Positions 37,542 to 46,181 of a stretch of DNA of 64,000 bases are shown piece after piece. The notes under the pieces are model-generated. The model was not told where the DNA came from. It was given only the letters and a program-made list of their open reading frames with translations, and did no database searches. Source of the stretch: Acidobacteriota bacterium (GTDB lineage: Bacteria; Acidobacteriota; Terriglobia; Terriglobales; Acidobacteriaceae); contig JAJZAL010000005.1 in the NCBI GenBank assembly GCA_021799405.1, positions 1 to 64,000 on the forward strand, read 5' to 3'. How positions within the stretch are numbered: position 1 is the first letter of the stretch; each line of letters begins with the position of its first letter. The translations under genes and the position numbers were made by a program.

Positions 37542-39287
37542 CTAACCTCGCCTGGACTCAGCCAGAATCGAAGCGCACTGCTCAACCGCTGCGTCAATTT
37601 GCGCTAGTTCCTCTGCTACCATTTCGTCCGCGATACGATTCGGTGCCAACGCCATTTTTACCGAATCCATAACGAACTTGATGGCCTCAGTGAGTTGCTT
37701 TTCAAAAAGGGCGATTTCCTTTTCTACTCTTTCCAGATAGTCGTATCGGATGCGTCCCGCGTTGCGCCGCAACTCCATCTCAAGTTCTTTCGTCATCCTG
37801 CGAAATATCATGTCCCGCTGCATTCGCCGCGGCAGTAGGAAGATCAGCTTCTCTTGCAAAAACTTGAACGTCGGTTCCGTGTAGTAATAGACCCCGCTTT
37901 CCACGGATAGCGACGCTCGAATGTTTATAGGAGAAACCGGTACGTCAAAAAGCACACCAACCACCTGTTGGAGCGTTTGCAGAATGTGACTCGCACGCGC
38001 AATCACCCTATCAGACAAGCCAGAAAGGTCGCGGCGAATGCGTTCGTCCTCCTGGATTCTCCAGTCTTCATAAACTCTCGCGATTTCGCCACGAACGAAC
38101 TCATCGAGCAACGCCCCAAGCTCTTCTCTCGCTTCCCTTGGATGCTCACGCTGAAATGTGCCGAATCGTGCCTTTACCCCTGGAGTTGCCTTCTGGATGT
38201 GGCGTTCTAGATCTTCCTCGATCCGTTCAACCACGCTATCCATTTCTTTGTGCAACAAGTGTTGCAGATCGCGAAAGTCCCGCTCGGCATTCCCCAGCGC
38301 AGATTCAACCTGCAACCTTACGCTCGCAAGCTCTGCACCGTTCATGGCACGGGCACGATTGCCCATGCTCGCCGCGAACCGCAGCGTTTCAGCAATCCGT
38401 AAGACATCCTGGCCTACAGACTCCAGCAATACCTGTTCCTTCTCTTCGGTGGCCAGGTATTCCAGCCGTTGGGCAATCCCCACAATTCCGCTGGCGCGCT
38501 CCGGCGAGCAAGCGGATCGCAGGTCATCCAGTGCGTATCGAGCCGAAACCGCGTAGATCTCCGGACCTGCGATTCCACATTTGTTGGCAATCTCGCGCCG
38601 CAGAAAAACAAGTAGCTCTTCCACTTCCCCGGCAGTAGCCATATCCGTCTTATTCACGACAAATAGCAACCGCGGAACTTCGCGCCGAAGCACCGTCACA
38701 AACTCCGACTCAATGGCCGTAATCGGCGGGTCCACCGAAAGCACCACAACCGCCGCATCAACTTCCCTCAGATAATTCTCTGTCGTGGCGGTGTTGTGCG
38801 CATGGGTAGATCCGATGCCCGGCGTGTCCACCAGTTCAATCCCCAGCCGAAGCAGGGGCGCAGGCCACAGCAGTTCGGCGGTCGCAACCTGCTTGCGGTT
38901 CCCTGGATTCATCGCCTCGGTAATGTATTCAGCCAGACGATGTGCCTCTATTTCCTCTGCTTCGCCGGACTGATAAATAACCTTTGCTGCTGGAACAGCG
39001 TTATAGCGCACCTGCGTAATCACGGACGTCAGAGGAAGAATCCCTGTCGGAAGGATTTCATCGCCCAGAAGTGCATTGACAATAGAACTCTTGCCCCGCT
39101 TCATTTGGCCTACTATCGCCAAGTAGAACCGGCTGCTCATCAGCTTTTCAGAAAATCCCGATAACTCTTCGTCCGCGCCCTTGAGACCTCGTCGCTCAGC
39201 GATGGAACGCAGAGCACACATCGCGCGAATCAAATCCGCTTTGCTCGTCTGCGTGTCTTTGTATCTTCGCTCGATACACTCGGCCAT
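37542..39287 (-). CDS. dynamin-like GTPase
   Basis: A 581-residue dynamin-superfamily GTPase. G1 is GQMKRGKSS (~60-68), G2 Thr in LPLTSVITQV, G3 DTPGIGS (~154-160), G4 NKTD (~212-215). Long helical regions typical of a bacterial dynamin-like stalk fill residues ~290-560, and the C-terminal half has a hydrophobic/aromatic paddle-like segment (KFLQEKLIFLLPRRM). Bacterial dynamin-like proteins bind, tether, fuse or protect membranes and often work as adjacent pairs. A second GTPase of the family lies three genes upstream in the same block. It starts 12 nt after the DUF190 stop, so co-translation is likely. Confidence 0.92.
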   Translation of the reverse strand: MAECIERRYKDTQTSKADLIRAMCALRSIAERRGLKGADEELSGFSEKLMSSRFYLAIVGQMKRGKSSIVNALLGDEILPTGILPLTSVITQVRYNAVPAAKVIYQSGEAEEIEAHRLAEYITEAMNPGNRKQVATAELLWPAPLLRLGIELVDTPGIGSTHAHNTATTENYLREVDAAVVVLSVDPPITAIESEFVTVLRREVPRLLFVVNKTDMATAGEVEELLVFLRREIANKCGIAGPEIYAVSARYALDDLRSACSPERASGIVGIAQRLEYLATEEKEQVLLESVGQDVLRIAETLRFAASMGNRARAMNGAELASVRLQVESALGNAERDFRDLQHLLHKEMDSVVERIEEDLERHIQKATPGVKARFGTFQREHPREAREELGALLDEFVRGEIARVYEDWRIQEDERIRRDLSGLSDRVIARASHILQTLQQVVGVLFDVPVSPINIRASLSVESGVYYYTEPTFKFLQEKLIFLLPRRMQRDMIFRRMTKELEMELRRNAGRIRYDYLERVEKEIALFEKQLTEAIKFVMDSVKMALAPNRIADEMVAEELAQIDAAVEQCASILAESRRG

Positions 39288-39299
39288 GGCGGATCACCG

Positions 39300-39656
39300 T
39301 CAGACACTCCCTAAACTCTCGGCAGCACCTCTGGAATACCGAATTACATCCACGCTCGAAATCGCAATCAGCCCTTCCTCCACCATCTCATCCAGATGCG
39401 GGACAAGCTTTGCGATCTGCTCTTCCGTATCAATGATGCTCAGCATCATTGGGCCATCATGTGAAAGCTTCCAATAGCTGGAATGCTGGATGCGCGTACT
39501 GGTTCCATATCCTTCAATGCCCCGATAAACGATAGCGCCAGCCAGGCCCAGTTCCTGGCATTTCAACACAATGGCTTCATAGAGCGGCTTTCCATGCCAT
39601 TTATCACTCTCGCCCAAATGTATGCGAATCATCCGAGCCTGAAATTGTTCTTTCAT
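39300..39656 (-). CDS. DUF190 domain protein (PII-like)
   Basis: A 118-residue single DUF190 protein; GGAGG lies 6 nt before the ATG. Family landmarks: MIRIHLGESDKWHGKPLYEAI, GLAGAIVYRGIEGYG, KLSHDGPMMLSIIDTEEQI and a C-terminal VIRYSRG strand. DUF190 proteins adopt a PII-like ferredoxin fold and are often found beside fluoride channels, but no channel gene is here. It sits 13 nt after a tandem-DUF190 gene and 12 nt before a dynamin-like GTPase. A nucleotide- or metabolite-sensing role for the GTPase block is plausible inference from the PII-like fold. Confidence 0.93.
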   Translation of the reverse strand: MKEQFQARMIRIHLGESDKWHGKPLYEAIVLKCQELGLAGAIVYRGIEGYGTSTRIQHSSYWKLSHDGPMMLSIIDTEEQIAKLVPHLDEMVEEGLIAISSVDVIRYSRGAAESLGSV

Positions 39657-39669
39657 CGTCGGCCTCCGT

Positions 39670-40419
39670 CTATGCCCGCTCTTCGCTATGCTTCACAGGC
39701 TCGTCGTGGTCCTCAATCTCCAGTGGGCGGTGGGCATACTTTATGATCTCCACATCCGACATCACAACCAGCCCTTCCTGCACCATCTGCTCCACGATCG
39801 GCAGAAAAGCTCGGAGCTTTTCCTCAGTGTCAATTGCAGAAAGCATGATCGAACTGTCGTGACTCAGATGCAGCGGACTATCTCGATGCATCCTGCGATG
39901 CGCGCCATATCCAAGGATCCCGCGATACACCGTGACCCCGGCAATATCATTCGCGCGCATGGCCTCCACCAGGGCCTGATGCAAAGGTCTTTCCTTCCAA
40001 CGATCCGACTCGCCGACATAGATGCGCATGCTCTGCGCCTTGCCTTCTATCTTTACGTGCTCCGCAGGAACAAGCTTCTTCACCTTGGATGGCTGCGCAG
40101 GTTTTGCAACGGTCGTTTCCTGTATCTCGATTAACCCGCTTCCCGCCAACTCCTCCAGTTTCCCGAGCAACTCATTCACTTTTTCTCGGGACTCGATGAA
40201 TTCGATCTTCAACGGAAGATGGTCGGAAATCTGCAAAAGGTCTGCAGAGTGCAAATGATGATCTGCGCCAAATCCGGCAACCCCTTTGAGTACGGTCGCC
40301 CCTGAAACTCCACGGAAGAATAGAAAATCTAGAATTCTTGAGTAAGAAGAGACTCCATGGCGTCCGGACCCTTCACTCAGATAGATGGATACCTTCACCG
40401 CTTTTCCTGCATGCAGCAT
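39670..40419 (-). CDS. tandem DUF190 protein
   Basis: A 249-residue protein with two DUF190 domains. ATG 40419 follows GGAGAAAGCAA; a longer open frame upstream is not supported. Domain one (about 1-105) keeps KVSIYLSEGS, GVSGATVLKGVAGFGAD and the ISDHLPLKIEFIES strand. Domain two (about 140-240) keeps SMRIYVGESDRWKERPLHQA, DIAGVTVYRGILGYGAHR and LSHDSSIMLSAIDTEEKL. A Lys/Pro linker joins them. The second domain is closer in sequence to the separate downstream DUF190 protein than the first is, suggesting duplication plus divergence. If PII-like trimerisation holds, the fusion would change the oligomer. Confidence 0.92.
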   Translation of the reverse strand: MLHAGKAVKVSIYLSEGSGRHGVSSYSRILDFLFFRGVSGATVLKGVAGFGADHHLHSADLLQISDHLPLKIEFIESREKVNELLGKLEELAGSGLIEIQETTVAKPAQPSKVKKLVPAEHVKIEGKAQSMRIYVGESDRWKERPLHQALVEAMRANDIAGVTVYRGILGYGAHRRMHRDSPLHLSHDSSIMLSAIDTEEKLRAFLPIVEQMVQEGLVVMSDVEIIKYAHRPLEIEDHDEPVKHSEERA

Positions 40420-40430
40420 TTGCTTTCTCC

Positions 40431-41003
40431 TTATGCCCTGAGTCCACGATGCGCAACGAGAAATTCCGCTGCGTGTCCTACTGCTCCCCATCCGGTCCGA
40501 TTGTGGTCCGGATCCCATTCGTCCCGAAGATGTTCAAGTTCCGAGTGAAGTTGGCGACGGTAGCGCTGCATCATGCTGTCTATTTGGGATGCCATGGTAG
40601 GCGGAAGCTTCGATCTCAACTTCATCCCGTGAGGGATACACAGCGCCGGCTTCGTTTTCAGCCACTCGACAACCGAGGCAGACTGCACGCAGCTGACAAA
40701 CTCCCGAATCCGAAGATCCTCTTCCTCCGCGATCTCCCTGCAAATGTCGCAACCTGCGCCCATGTCGCCGGGGACGGCCATCTCACTTAATAGCTTCATG
40801 AATATGAGGGCCGCTTCGTGAGCATCTTGTACCGCCGCAAGTCCCCAGACGTGAAAATTGCACAGGCAATGCAGGTTTCCCTCCGACTTCGTCTGGAGAC
40901 ACTCTGTCTGGAACTCCTTCAGCAGTCGGCAGAATGGGCAACCCGGCTCCTGAAGAGCCGGCAGAATCGAATGATAAACCGTATGCTGCCTGTGCTTTCT
41001 CAT
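40431..41003 (-). CDS. CxxC zinc-ribbon-like protein, resembles DUF6062
   Basis: A 190-residue cytosolic protein with a very strong GGAGGAGG site before the ATG. Two apparent metal sites repeat the same pattern: C22xxC25 (CPFC) with C48xxH51 (CNFH), and C85xxC88 (CDIC) with C122xxH125 (CIPH). That duplicated C2-CH layout is typical of the DUF6062-type family, whose function is not known. The C-terminal ~60 residues are a charged helix (MQRYRRQLHSELEHLRDEWD). It lies 11 nt before the tandem DUF190 gene and about 100 nt after a dynamin-like GTPase. The family assignment is from pattern only; a regulator or adaptor role is guesswork. Confidence 0.8.
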   Translation of the reverse strand: MRKHRQHTVYHSILPALQEPGCPFCRLLKEFQTECLQTKSEGNLHCLCNFHVWGLAAVQDAHEAALIFMKLLSEMAVPGDMGAGCDICREIAEEEDLRIREFVSCVQSASVVEWLKTKPALCIPHGMKLRSKLPPTMASQIDSMMQRYRRQLHSELEHLRDEWDPDHNRTGWGAVGHAAEFLVAHRGLRA

Positions 41004-41109
41004 CTAACCTCCTCCATGATCAGAATTTCGTATCTTTACGCTGAACCATGGGGGCTCTCATAACATTGCCATTTATTTCATCTCCTATCCCGGGCACATA
41101 ATCCTCGGG

Positions 41110-43200
41110 TCATGCTCGTTGGGCGGCTATGTCCGTGTTTACCCCGGCGCGCCAGTTGCGGAGCGACTCCAAATCTCTTTGCACCTGCCCCCTATCCTTC
41201 GATTGCTCCTCCATGCCGGTCATCCGATGGATCTGCGCGCGGTAGGTATCGGCGTATGACCTAACGACCGCATCCATCCTGGCAATGGCCCTGTCGCTCC
41301 ATTCTCTTAGTGCGTACCCGTAACGTCGAAGTGCCTCCTGTAGCATCGAACCGGCATTCTCTTGCAGACCGCGATGCAGCGCGCTGCGAACGGCGCGTCG
41401 GCCCAGCCACCTCCATCCGCCAGCCCCGACACCACCAGGCAGTTCCGCCAACTCAAACCGTGGCAAGTTACGTAGTCCACTCGTTAGCTCCTCGGCAGAC
41501 GGAATTTCATCGTTACTCAATCCCTCCGCAGCGCCCTGCAAGCTAAGTACCGTCCTCTCGACCACCTCGCGTACATGGCCAATTTGCGAATTCAATCTCT
41601 CTCCGACAGCATCACGAATCCACTCATCCAACAACCGTCCCGCGATCGCATCTCCCGGATGCAATTCATACCAGCCCACGCCACGCTCAACCACACTGTC
41701 CATCACCGCCTTCGAAGACTCGCCAAGCTCCAGAAAAGCCCGGCTGAGATTTCTTCCGAGCTCGCCCATCTCACCCGTCGCAACTCGCAACTGCGACTCC
41801 AACCCCGCAGGATCCACTGCCGGCTCCGGCGCCTCTCGGCTTTGTCGGTTCAGAATCGTATCCAGCGCGGCCATCACCGAATCCTTCAGAGTGCCGATCT
41901 TTCGCGCAACAGACGCCTCACGCAGGGTCTGCGCTTGTCCAAAGCGCGGCAGAAGCTCCTCTTCAAAAAATCGCTCTAACAGATCACTCTCCGCCGGAAC
42001 ACAACTCACGGGATGGACCTGCACCATAATTCCAAGTTCGCTCTGAATCTGTTCCACCACATATGCAATAGCCTCTTGTCGTTCTCCCCGCGCAAGCAAA
42101 TCTGCCTTGCTCAATAAAACGAGCGATGGAATGCCAGCCTCATACAAAAGGCGCAGTGTCCCAATGTCTTCTTCGTTGAGCGTATTCCCCGCATCGATCA
42201 AAAGGAGGGCTAGATCGCATGCGGGCAAATAGGCCAGCGTTTCTGCGGCGCCTTTTCTGGCCAGCGATCCAAGCCCCGGCGTATCCACCAGGACAATCCC
42301 CTTTTGCAGCCTGCTGGAAGGAACATCCACCAGCGTCTTCACCACGTTGCGTAAATTCCCGGGGTTGCCGCGCTCCGTAACGACATCTGCCAGTTGTTCG
42401 ACCGCAATGAGCTCGCTACGCCCACTGCCGTAAGTCACCTCAACACGCAACTTGGATCCGTAACGCAATTTCGTCGGTACTGCTGTGATCGGATTCACGC
42501 CGACCGGCAGAACATCTGTCTCCAAAAGTGCATTCAATAGCGAGGATTTACCACTGCTTACGCGCCCAAAGAAAGCCACTTCGAGGTTGTGATCCTCCAA
42601 CCTCTCGGCAAGAGATGCGATACGCGAACGAAATTCCACCAACCCTTGCCGCGTGACGATCTGCTCAATCCTGCGCAGTAGAGCCAGGTCATAGCCCGTC
42701 TTCTCCAGCTTTTGCAATCGCGACTCCAGGTCAATACTCAGCTCCTGCCGCAGGTATCGCTCCATCTCTTCCACCAGTGACCGAAGCTCATGCACTACGC
42801 CGTTCAACTCATCGGTCGCATCTTCAGGGACGTCACCGGAACCGCGCATGTAATGCGGACGAAGCTCCTCGACTGCTATATCAACGAACGCGAGATTCGT
42901 CAGCACCGCTCGGGTTGCCGGGATCTCCGGCTTCGCCGGCTTCATATGCTGCCACTCCAGCGCGCGCAGCAGTTGTCTGCGCAACCGCCGTATGTAATCC
43001 TCAATCACCCGTGTCTGGGCAGGAGCAATGTCAACTATATGCGTCCGAAATGGCGACTCAGAGGCCGTCTCGTGGAGAATATGTTCGACGCTGCTCAGCA
43101 GCTTGTCGATGTGCTGACAGGTGCTGAGCAGGCGATTCCTCTGCGGACCATTCAGTTCCCCAGGAAATCGCTCTCGACTTTCGTCATCGCGCTCGAACAT
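41110..43200 (-). CDS. dynamin-like GTPase (long form)
   Basis: A dynamin-superfamily GTPase of 696 residues from ATG 43200, which follows GGAGCGAAT; ATG 43233 or TTG 43272 are in-frame alternatives. A ~200-residue helical N-terminal region precedes the GTPase domain: G1 GRVSSGKSS (~212), G2 Thr in NPITAVPTKL, G3 DTPGLGSL (~306), G4 SKAD (~364). The C-terminal helical half has a Gly/Trp-rich hydrophobic paddle (GGVGAGGWRWLGRRAV). Pairs of unequal dynamin-like proteins are known to act together in membrane tethering or repair. Its gene follows enolase by 76 nt and leads the CxxC/DUF190/GTPase/ATPase genes. Confidence 0.92.
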   Translation of the reverse strand: MFERDDESRERFPGELNGPQRNRLLSTCQHIDKLLSSVEHILHETASESPFRTHIVDIAPAQTRVIEDYIRRLRRQLLRALEWQHMKPAKPEIPATRAVLTNLAFVDIAVEELRPHYMRGSGDVPEDATDELNGVVHELRSLVEEMERYLRQELSIDLESRLQKLEKTGYDLALLRRIEQIVTRQGLVEFRSRIASLAERLEDHNLEVAFFGRVSSGKSSLLNALLETDVLPVGVNPITAVPTKLRYGSKLRVEVTYGSGRSELIAVEQLADVVTERGNPGNLRNVVKTLVDVPSSRLQKGIVLVDTPGLGSLARKGAAETLAYLPACDLALLLIDAGNTLNEEDIGTLRLLYEAGIPSLVLLSKADLLARGERQEAIAYVVEQIQSELGIMVQVHPVSCVPAESDLLERFFEEELLPRFGQAQTLREASVARKIGTLKDSVMAALDTILNRQSREAPEPAVDPAGLESQLRVATGEMGELGRNLSRAFLELGESSKAVMDSVVERGVGWYELHPGDAIAGRLLDEWIRDAVGERLNSQIGHVREVVERTVLSLQGAAEGLSNDEIPSAEELTSGLRNLPRFELAELPGGVGAGGWRWLGRRAVRSALHRGLQENAGSMLQEALRRYGYALREWSDRAIARMDAVVRSYADTYRAQIHRMTGMEEQSKDRGQVQRDLESLRNWRAGVNTDIAAQRA

Positions 43201-43276
43201 ATTCGCTCCACGCCGTTGCCATCCGTTGTACATCGCCTCTGCTGCCGAGAGAACTCGCAGCCGCAGAGCCAACGAT

Positions 43277-44581
43277 TTATGCCTTCACCGGTTTCTTCCA
43301 GCGTTCATATACCGAGGCGCCCGCATAGCGTGCCCTCCCACCGAGTTCTCTTTCGATTTCCAGCAGGCGATTGTATTTCGCAATGCGCTCGCCGCGACTC
43401 GCAGAACCCGTCTTGATTTGCCCCATGCCCGCAGCCACCGCAAGATCCGCGATGCTGGTGTCGTCGGTCTCTCCGGAGCGATGCGAAATCACCGCGCCGT
43501 AGCCGTTCTCTCGCGCAAGCTGAATGCAGTCCAGCGTCTCGGTGACCGTTCCAATCTGGTTCAACTTGATCAAGATCGCATTCGCAATGCCGCCTTTGAT
43601 CCCCTCCCGGAACAGTGCCGGATTGGTCACGAAATTGTCGTCGCCTACAAGCTGAATCTTGCCGCCAAGCTCCCTTGTCAGCTTCTGCCATCCGTTCCGG
43701 TCATCCTCGGCCATCCCGTCTTCGAGCGACCATATCTCTGGATACTTCTTCAGCCAGCTTCCCCAAAGAGCAATCATTTCGTCAGAACTCTTCTTGCTCT
43801 TATCGGACTTCCAGAACTCATACGCCCCGTCCCGGTACAACTCGCTGGCTGCGGGATCCAGCATGATCACGATATCTTCACCCGCCTTATAGCCAGCCTT
43901 CCCGATCGCCTCAAGAATCAACTCGATCGGCTCTTCATTCGACTTCAACTGCGGAGCAAAACCGCCTTCATCGCCCACCGCGGTGCTGTAGCCCTTGGCG
44001 TTCAGCACGGCCTTCAGCGCATGAAAAGTCTCCGCCGAAGCACGCAGTGCCTCGTGGAAATTCGGAGCCCCAACCGGCGAAATCATGAACTCCTGGAAGT
44101 CCACGCTGTTGTCCGAATGCCTGCCACCGTTCAAAACATTCAGTCCCGGCGTCGGCAATAGATTCGCATCCTCCTTCACCAGGGCTGCATACAATGGCAG
44201 GCCCCGGTCTACCGCCGCCGCGCGCGCAACAGCAAGAGAAACGCCAAGAATCGCATTCGCCCCCAGGCGCGCCTTGTTCGGCGTTCCATCCAGTTCGCAA
44301 AGCTTCTTGTCCAGCGCCCTCTGATCGTTCGCGTCAAAACCGCGAACCGCTCGCTGGATTTCATCTTCCACGTGGCCCCTTGCCTTCAATACGCCTTTAC
44401 CGCCGTAGCGCGACTTATCTCCGTCGCGCAATTCCACCGCTTCACGCTTGCCCGTCGATGCACCGGAAGGGACCTTCGCCGTTCCCTTTACACCATTCGA
44501 TAGCGTCGCCGTGACAGAAAGAGTCGGATTCCCGCGCGAATCCAGAATTTCCAGTGCTTCCAGTTTTGCAATTTCAGACAT
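43277..44581 (-). CDS. eno: enolase (phosphopyruvate hydratase)
   Basis: A full-length 434-residue enolase. It interconverts 2-phosphoglycerate and phosphoenolpyruvate in the cytosol with Mg2+. Visible landmarks: LDSRGNPT and [16 protein letters not shown] at the N-terminus, acid/base Glu in VGDEGGFAP, metal ligands in [21 protein letters not shown] and [11 protein letters not shown], catalytic Lys in [10 protein letters not shown], and the phosphate-binding SHRSGETDD. The substrate-loop His is kept, but the flanking segment reads [12 protein letters not shown] rather than the usual INGG[AE]HADNNVD, hinting at a second enolase subtype. It heads a block of dynamin-like GTPases and DUF190 genes, an odd location for a glycolytic gene, and is divergent from the Ehr operon. 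Confidence 0.95.
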   Translation of the reverse strand: MSEIAKLEALEILDSRGNPTLSVTATLSNGVKGTAKVPSGASTGKREAVELRDGDKSRYGGKGVLKARGHVEDEIQRAVRGFDANDQRALDKKLCELDGTPNKARLGANAILGVSLAVARAAAVDRGLPLYAALVKEDANLLPTPGLNVLNGGRHSDNSVDFQEFMISPVGAPNFHEALRASAETFHALKAVLNAKGYSTAVGDEGGFAPQLKSNEEPIELILEAIGKAGYKAGEDIVIMLDPAASELYRDGAYEFWKSDKSKKSSDEMIALWGSWLKKYPEIWSLEDGMAEDDRNGWQKLTRELGGKIQLVGDDNFVTNPALFREGIKGGIANAILIKLNQIGTVTETLDCIQLARENGYGAVISHRSGETDDTSIADLAVAAGMGQIKTGSASRGERIAKYNRLLEIERELGGRARYAGASVYERWKKPVKA

Positions 44582-45014
44582 GCCATCCTGCTTTCTCGAC
44601 CTCGGGGTCGCTGGTTGCTACAACGTCCTGCACTTCTTCACGATGATTCGATGCACGGAAAAAGACATGCTGCGCAGCATCTCCGAAAGTCCGGAAATAA
44701 CCGCTGTGAATACGTCCCGTTCGCGCACCTATCATCCGGCACACCATCGAGTTTTTTGTCGAGGATCGCCAGTACAGACAAAACTCCTGAACTGGGGGGA
44801 TCCCCGCCAGGAGTCATCATCTGTCCGGCTCAAGAGAGAAGGACAGCGGTTAAAGGTGAACTCCCTCACCTTTTAGCTATCTACCAACTTGATATGCCGA
44901 AACGTCACGTCCTGTCAATGACAGTCCGAACATCTCACTCGTCTCGGTTTCTCCCGACGTGTTTCAGCATGAAACGTATTCCTGGATGTGGGATGCTTGC
45001 TGCGCCCTATGAAC
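44582..45014. other. divergent control region between enolase and the Ehr operon
   Basis: No gene recognised. Two dyads stand out: AAAGGTGA-N6-TCACCTTT at 44852-44873 (perfect 8-bp arms) and CTGTCA-A-TGACAG at 44912-44924 (perfect 6-bp arms, 1-nt centre). Either could be an operator for the flanking operons; neither has a U-run suggesting a terminator. Confidence 0.4.
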
Positions 45015-45043
45015 TTGACAATCAAAATGCAAAGACGCATGAT
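45015..45043 (+). promoter_or_regulatory. candidate sigma-70 promoter of the Ehr operon
   Basis: A consensus TTGACA at 45015-45020, then 17 nt and CATGAT at 45038-45043 (4 of 6 matches). The transcript would start near 45050, leaving about 175 nt of leader before the first subunit gene. No sigma-54 motif, as used by enterobacterial hyc/hyf operons, was seen. Confidence 0.5.
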
Positions 45044-45132
45044 GCTTCCAAGCAAAAGTCGCGCCGGTGATGAAGTCCACCCCTAACCGCCTTCATGGCT
45101 GATGACTCCTACCTGTACTGGAGGGTCATGCC

Positions 45133-45228
45133 ATGAAGAAGCACTTAAGCTCCGCACACTCAATCCCTGTAATCCCAAACGCTCCTTCTCTGAAGACTGC
45201 GGCATTTTCTGTGCGGAGGACTGCGTGA
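45133..45228 (+). CDS. possible 31-residue leader peptide
   Basis: ATG at 45133 is preceded by GGAGGG at 45120-45125 with 7-nt spacing. It encodes a 31-residue basic peptide (MKKHLSSAHSIPVIPNAPSL onward) that ends in TGA overlapping the GTG start of the first Ehr subunit (GTGA). The geometry suits translational coupling or leader control. No homologue is recognised and chance is possible. Confidence 0.35.
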   Translation: MKKHLSSAHSIPVIPNAPSLKTAAFSVRRTA

Positions 45229-46181
45229 CACTGCCTGATATCGCTCTCCAGGTTCTTCAGGTTCTCGGCGTACTTCTTCTCGCACCCCTGCTGCAGGGCT
45301 TTATCCACAAAGCAGAAGAGCGGGTGCAGCGCAGCCGCGGTCCAAGCATCTTCCAGCCTTACCGCGACCTGTGGAAGCTCTTCCATAAGGAATGCGTCGT
45401 CCCAGACTCCGCATCGTGGATCTACTGGATCGCTCCGGTCATAGCCTTCACAGCCATGCTCATCGTTCCCCTGCTCATTCCCGTACTTACGGACCGACCG
45501 CTTCCGCTTTCCAACATGGGCGACATTCTTGGCGGCGGCATGGTGCTCACGCTCGGCTCCTTCGCCATCATTCTCGCCGGGTTGGACTCGGGCAATGTCT
45601 ACGGCGGCATCGGATCAAGCCGTACCGCCATGCTCGGCATTCTCGCTGAACCGACGCTCATTCTGGTTCTCGTCGGGATCAGCCTGCTGGCGAAGGCCAT
45701 GCTCCCTTTTGTCGTCAATCATCTACTGCTTAGCAGCCTGTCCGTCTATTGGAGCCCCGCGCATATCTTTCTCGTGCTCGCATTCTTCGTGCTCCTGCTT
45801 GTCGAAACGGATCGCTTGCCCATTCATTCCAGCACTCATTTCGAAATTTACATGATCGATGAGGCCCGAATCCTTGAGTATTCCGGCCCACTGCTGGCAT
45901 TGCTACGCTGGGCCTCCATGATGAAGCAGTTCATCCTCTACACCATCTTCTGCAATGTCTTCTTTCTGCCCTGGGGACTTTCGCAACTCGGCACGCCCCT
46001 CGGACAAGCCGGCGCAATCACTTCGCTGCTTCTCAAATTCCTTTTGGTCGCGCTGCTGGTGGTGATCGTTGAGACCACGCAGTCAAGACTGCGCTTTTAC
46101 CGATACCAGGAACTGCTGGCGACCGGATTTCTCCTTGCGGTCCTCGCCATCGTGTCCAGCCAGTTGATAGGGGGACTATAA
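45225..46181 (+). CDS. Ehr complex membrane subunit, HyfC/HycD/NuoH-like
   Basis: A 318-residue polytopic protein. The GTG at 45225 has GGAGG 5 nt upstream; the longer upstream frame lacks hydrophobic character. About eight membrane helices follow the family order, with the conserved cytoplasmic loop QGFIHKAEERVQRSRGP-SIFQPYRDLWKLFHKE near the N-terminus and the acidic LVETDRLPI and EARILEYSGPLLA segments later. It corresponds to NuoH, the subunit linking the peripheral arm to the membrane arm and carrying key proton-path carboxylates. It is the first structural gene of a six-gene operon, one base away from the HyfE-like gene. Confidence 0.9.
   Translation: MTLPDIALQVLQVLGVLLLAPLLQGFIHKAEERVQRSRGPSIFQPYRDLWKLFHKECVVPDSASWIYWIAPVIAFTAMLIVPLLIPVLTDRPLPLSNMGDILGGGMVLTLGSFAIILAGLDSGNVYGGIGSSRTAMLGILAEPTLILVLVGISLLAKAMLPFVVNHLLLSSLSVYWSPAHIFLVLAFFVLLLVETDRLPIHSSTHFEIYMIDEARILEYSGPLLALLRWASMMKQFILYTIFCNVFFLPWGLSQLGTPLGQAGAITSLLLKFLLVALLVVIVETTQSRLRFYRYQELLATGFLLAVLAIVSSQLIGGL

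Noticed and set aside
44852..44873. Intrinsic terminator
   Set aside because: The 8-bp hairpin has no adjacent U-run and no gene ends toward it on either strand; listed only as a possible operator.
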